From Stenotrophobium rhamnosiphilum (lineage in GTDB: Bacteria; Pseudomonadota; Gammaproteobacteria; Nevskiales; Nevskiaceae), in the NCBI RefSeq assembly GCF_003052265.1, contig NZ_QANS01000001.1:620001-684000 (forward strand): a stretch of 64,000 nucleotides of DNA, read 5' to 3'. The position numbers were made by a program, and so were the translations under genes. This document shows, one piece after another, positions 62,857 to 64,000 of the stretch. Within the stretch, counting starts at the first letter, position 1. Each line of letters opens with the position of its first letter. Under the pieces are notes generated by a model. It did not search any database. It saw nothing but the letters and a program-made list of their open reading frames with translations, and was not told the origin of the DNA.

Positions 62857-64000
62857 CTACAAAGCTGACTTTCGAGCTCGGCGATCCATCTGCACAAGAA
62901 TGCCCACTGAAAGTAGCAAGCAAATGAGATAACAAGACACGCTGACCCAAGCGACATAGCTATAGCCGCCGGAGACAACTGTTGCAGCCATCGCAGGGCC
63001 TAGTGCGGCGCCGCCAGCTTGCAGTGCTCCGCCTGCGCTATTCCAGCGACCCGACGAATCGAGCGTTGCGATAGCGCCTTGCAAATAAGGCAGCCCCAAG
63101 AACCAACCAATCTTGATCAGCACGGCTCCGGCTGCAAATGTCGCGACAGAATTTCCGTGTGCCAATAGCAGCGCTGAACTGATGACGATCAAATAGCTCA
63201 CCGCCTGTGGAATTAATAAACCAGAACGTTGCCCCCACAGCAATGCCAGCGCAGCACCTGCAGCGCCGCCTAATACTGAGATGCCAAGAAGCAGCGCCAC
63301 GCTCTGCTGATCAAGGCCCACGTGCAAGCCGATGCGCTCTTGATAAGTCCACAGCGCTGCGTGTCCGGCGTAAACGAACAACATCGTTAAACCCAATCGG
63401 ATTAGTGCACCGATATTTCCGCTTGCGCTTGGCTGTATTTTTCCGCTGCTTGCATCCGTTTGCGGTGGCATGCGACTTGGCAATCGTCGCGCACTCAAAA
63501 GGCCTGCGGCTGCTAACACGGCGGAAAGCGCCATCAAGCCTGAAGAACCGAAGTCGCGCGCGACCACACCGGACAACATCAGAAGCGCAGCTGCATACAA
63601 CAGCAGGCTCACACCCGCGATTGAGTAATCACGTTGCGGATTGGGTCGCGCGGCCAGTGCGCTATAGAGCACTGCAAGCGTGACGCCGATACCAAGCCCG
63701 GCCAGTATTCGCGCCGCCGCTAATTGCGGATACGAACTCGCCAGAGTGGTCAGCGCGCAGCTGAGAAGAACGGTCCACATTGCAATGGTGGCAACTTGGT
63801 CTCGTTTGAACACGTGGCCATGTAGTGAGAACCACAGTAGCCCAACCATGTACGCGGCTTGCTCCATGGCGAAAACGTAGCCCGCCTGCTGTTCGCTGAT
63901 GCCAAGCCCGTCGATAAATGTTCCGAGCAGAATCGGAGCGATCGTTGTGCTCGACATGCCGGTCATGCCAACCAGCAAGAGCGAGAACAGAAAGCGCCCG
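62857..64000 (-). CDS. MFS transporter (N-terminus outside window)
   Basis: A major facilitator of which about 380 residues are visible. The first TTG inside the window (63978) lies in a hydrophobic stretch that continues open to the edge (FLFSLLLVGMTGMSS), so the start is beyond it. About 11 to 12 membrane helices can be traced, with a Gly-rich ILAGLGIGVTLAVLYSALAARP and a hydrophilic middle loop (SARRLPSRMPPQTD). The substrate is not known. It is followed by the beta-lactamase-fold hydrolase, so the pair may import and cut a peptide or amide. Confidence 0.85.
   Translation of the reverse strand, partial: GRFLFSLLLVGMTGMSSTTIAPILLGTFIDGLGISEQQAGYVFAMEQAAYMVGLLWFSLHGHVFKRDQVATIAMWTVLLSCALTTLASSYPQLAAARILAGLGIGVTLAVLYSALAARPNPQRDYSIAGVSLLLYAAALLMLSGVVARDFGSSGLMALSAVLAAAGLLSARRLPSRMPPQTDASSGKIQPSASGNIGALIRLGLTMLFVYAGHAALWTYQERIGLHVGLDQQSVALLLGISVLGGAAGAALALLWGQRSGLLIPQAVSYLIVISSALLLAHGNSVATFAAGAVLIKIGWFLGLPYLQGAIATLDSSGRWNSAGGALQAGGAALGPAMAATVVSGGYSYVAWVSVSCYLICLLLSVGILVQMDRRARKSAL

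Noticed and set aside
62835-62978. A hydrophobic N-terminal extension of the beta-lactamase-fold hydrolase
   Set aside because: It overlaps the MFS transporter coding region on the same strand, and a good ribosome binding site precedes the ATG at 62834.
1-64000. tRNA, rRNA, CRISPR arrays, insertion sequences, prophage or defence systems
   Set aside because: I saw no cloverleaf, spaced direct repeats, transposase, integrase or known defence gene. The single HNH protein lacks partner genes for restriction or phage function.

Overview
This 64 kb window is a gene-dense bacterial chromosome segment from a Gammaproteobacterium. The evidence is a gammaproteobacterial-type RpoD, ClpB, DUF1244, two-component RND pumps, TonB uptake and a wax-ester-synthase-type acyltransferase. 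The abundance of small GerE/LuxR regulators and lipid-metabolism genes would fit a Nevskiales/Steroidobacter-like lineage, but that placement is a guess. I see no rRNA, tRNA, CRISPR array, integrase, transposase or phage gene.

Layout. 1-13 kb: a truncated hopanoid-type MMPL exporter; clpB with a sigma-32-like promoter; a VWA lipoprotein followed by an ECF sigma factor and a membrane anti-sigma-like protein; an HNH nuclease; a lipoprotein; a glycosyltransferase; a WS/DGAT; and a LOG-family protein. 13-21.5 kb: an RND pump with its adaptor; DUF1244; a molybdate block (modB-modC converging on modE, with a ModE box and no modA); and a HAD-like protein behind a Fur-like operator. 21.7-28.2 kb: a lipid/alcohol oxidation unit (GerE regulator, acyl-CoA ligase, GMC oxidoreductase, MalT-like regulator). 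28.6-38 kb: rpoD overlapping a spermidine-synthase-like gene, a TonB receptor with an alpha/beta hydrolase, a REP-like element and a DUF349 protein.

39-60 kb is the most interesting part. It looks like an island for breaking down D-amino-acid-containing peptides. It holds two D-aminopeptidase-like serine hydrolases and a GPH/MFS transporter; two MlrC-like M81 metallopeptidases; a metallo-dipeptidase-like amidohydrolase; and two copies of a dgcN-dgcA module (N-acetylation of a D-amino acid, then racemisation of the N-acetyl form). It also holds a DauA-like D-amino acid dehydrogenase, L-serine dehydratase, threonine dehydrogenase with 2-amino-3-ketobutyrate CoA ligase, RidA, an ACT-like small protein and a dedicated LuxR-type regulator. 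A related promoter motif (core CAATTCCGGTGTTTTC) lies upstream of most of these transcription units, nearly always pointing toward the gene. It also appears upstream of the TonB receptor 8 kb away, so I infer one regulon. The working model is: outer-membrane uptake by the TonB receptor, peptide cleavage by the M81, S12 and amidohydrolase enzymes, then D-residues oxidised (DauA-like) or inverted (DgcN/DgcA) and drained through SdaA, Tdh/Kbl and RidA.

60-64 kb: an orphan GerE protein, two uncharacterised membrane/secreted proteins, a third beta-lactamase-fold hydrolase and an MFS transporter cut by the window end. Start codons were re-chosen where ribosome binding sites, overlaps or family lengths argued against the longest reading frame.
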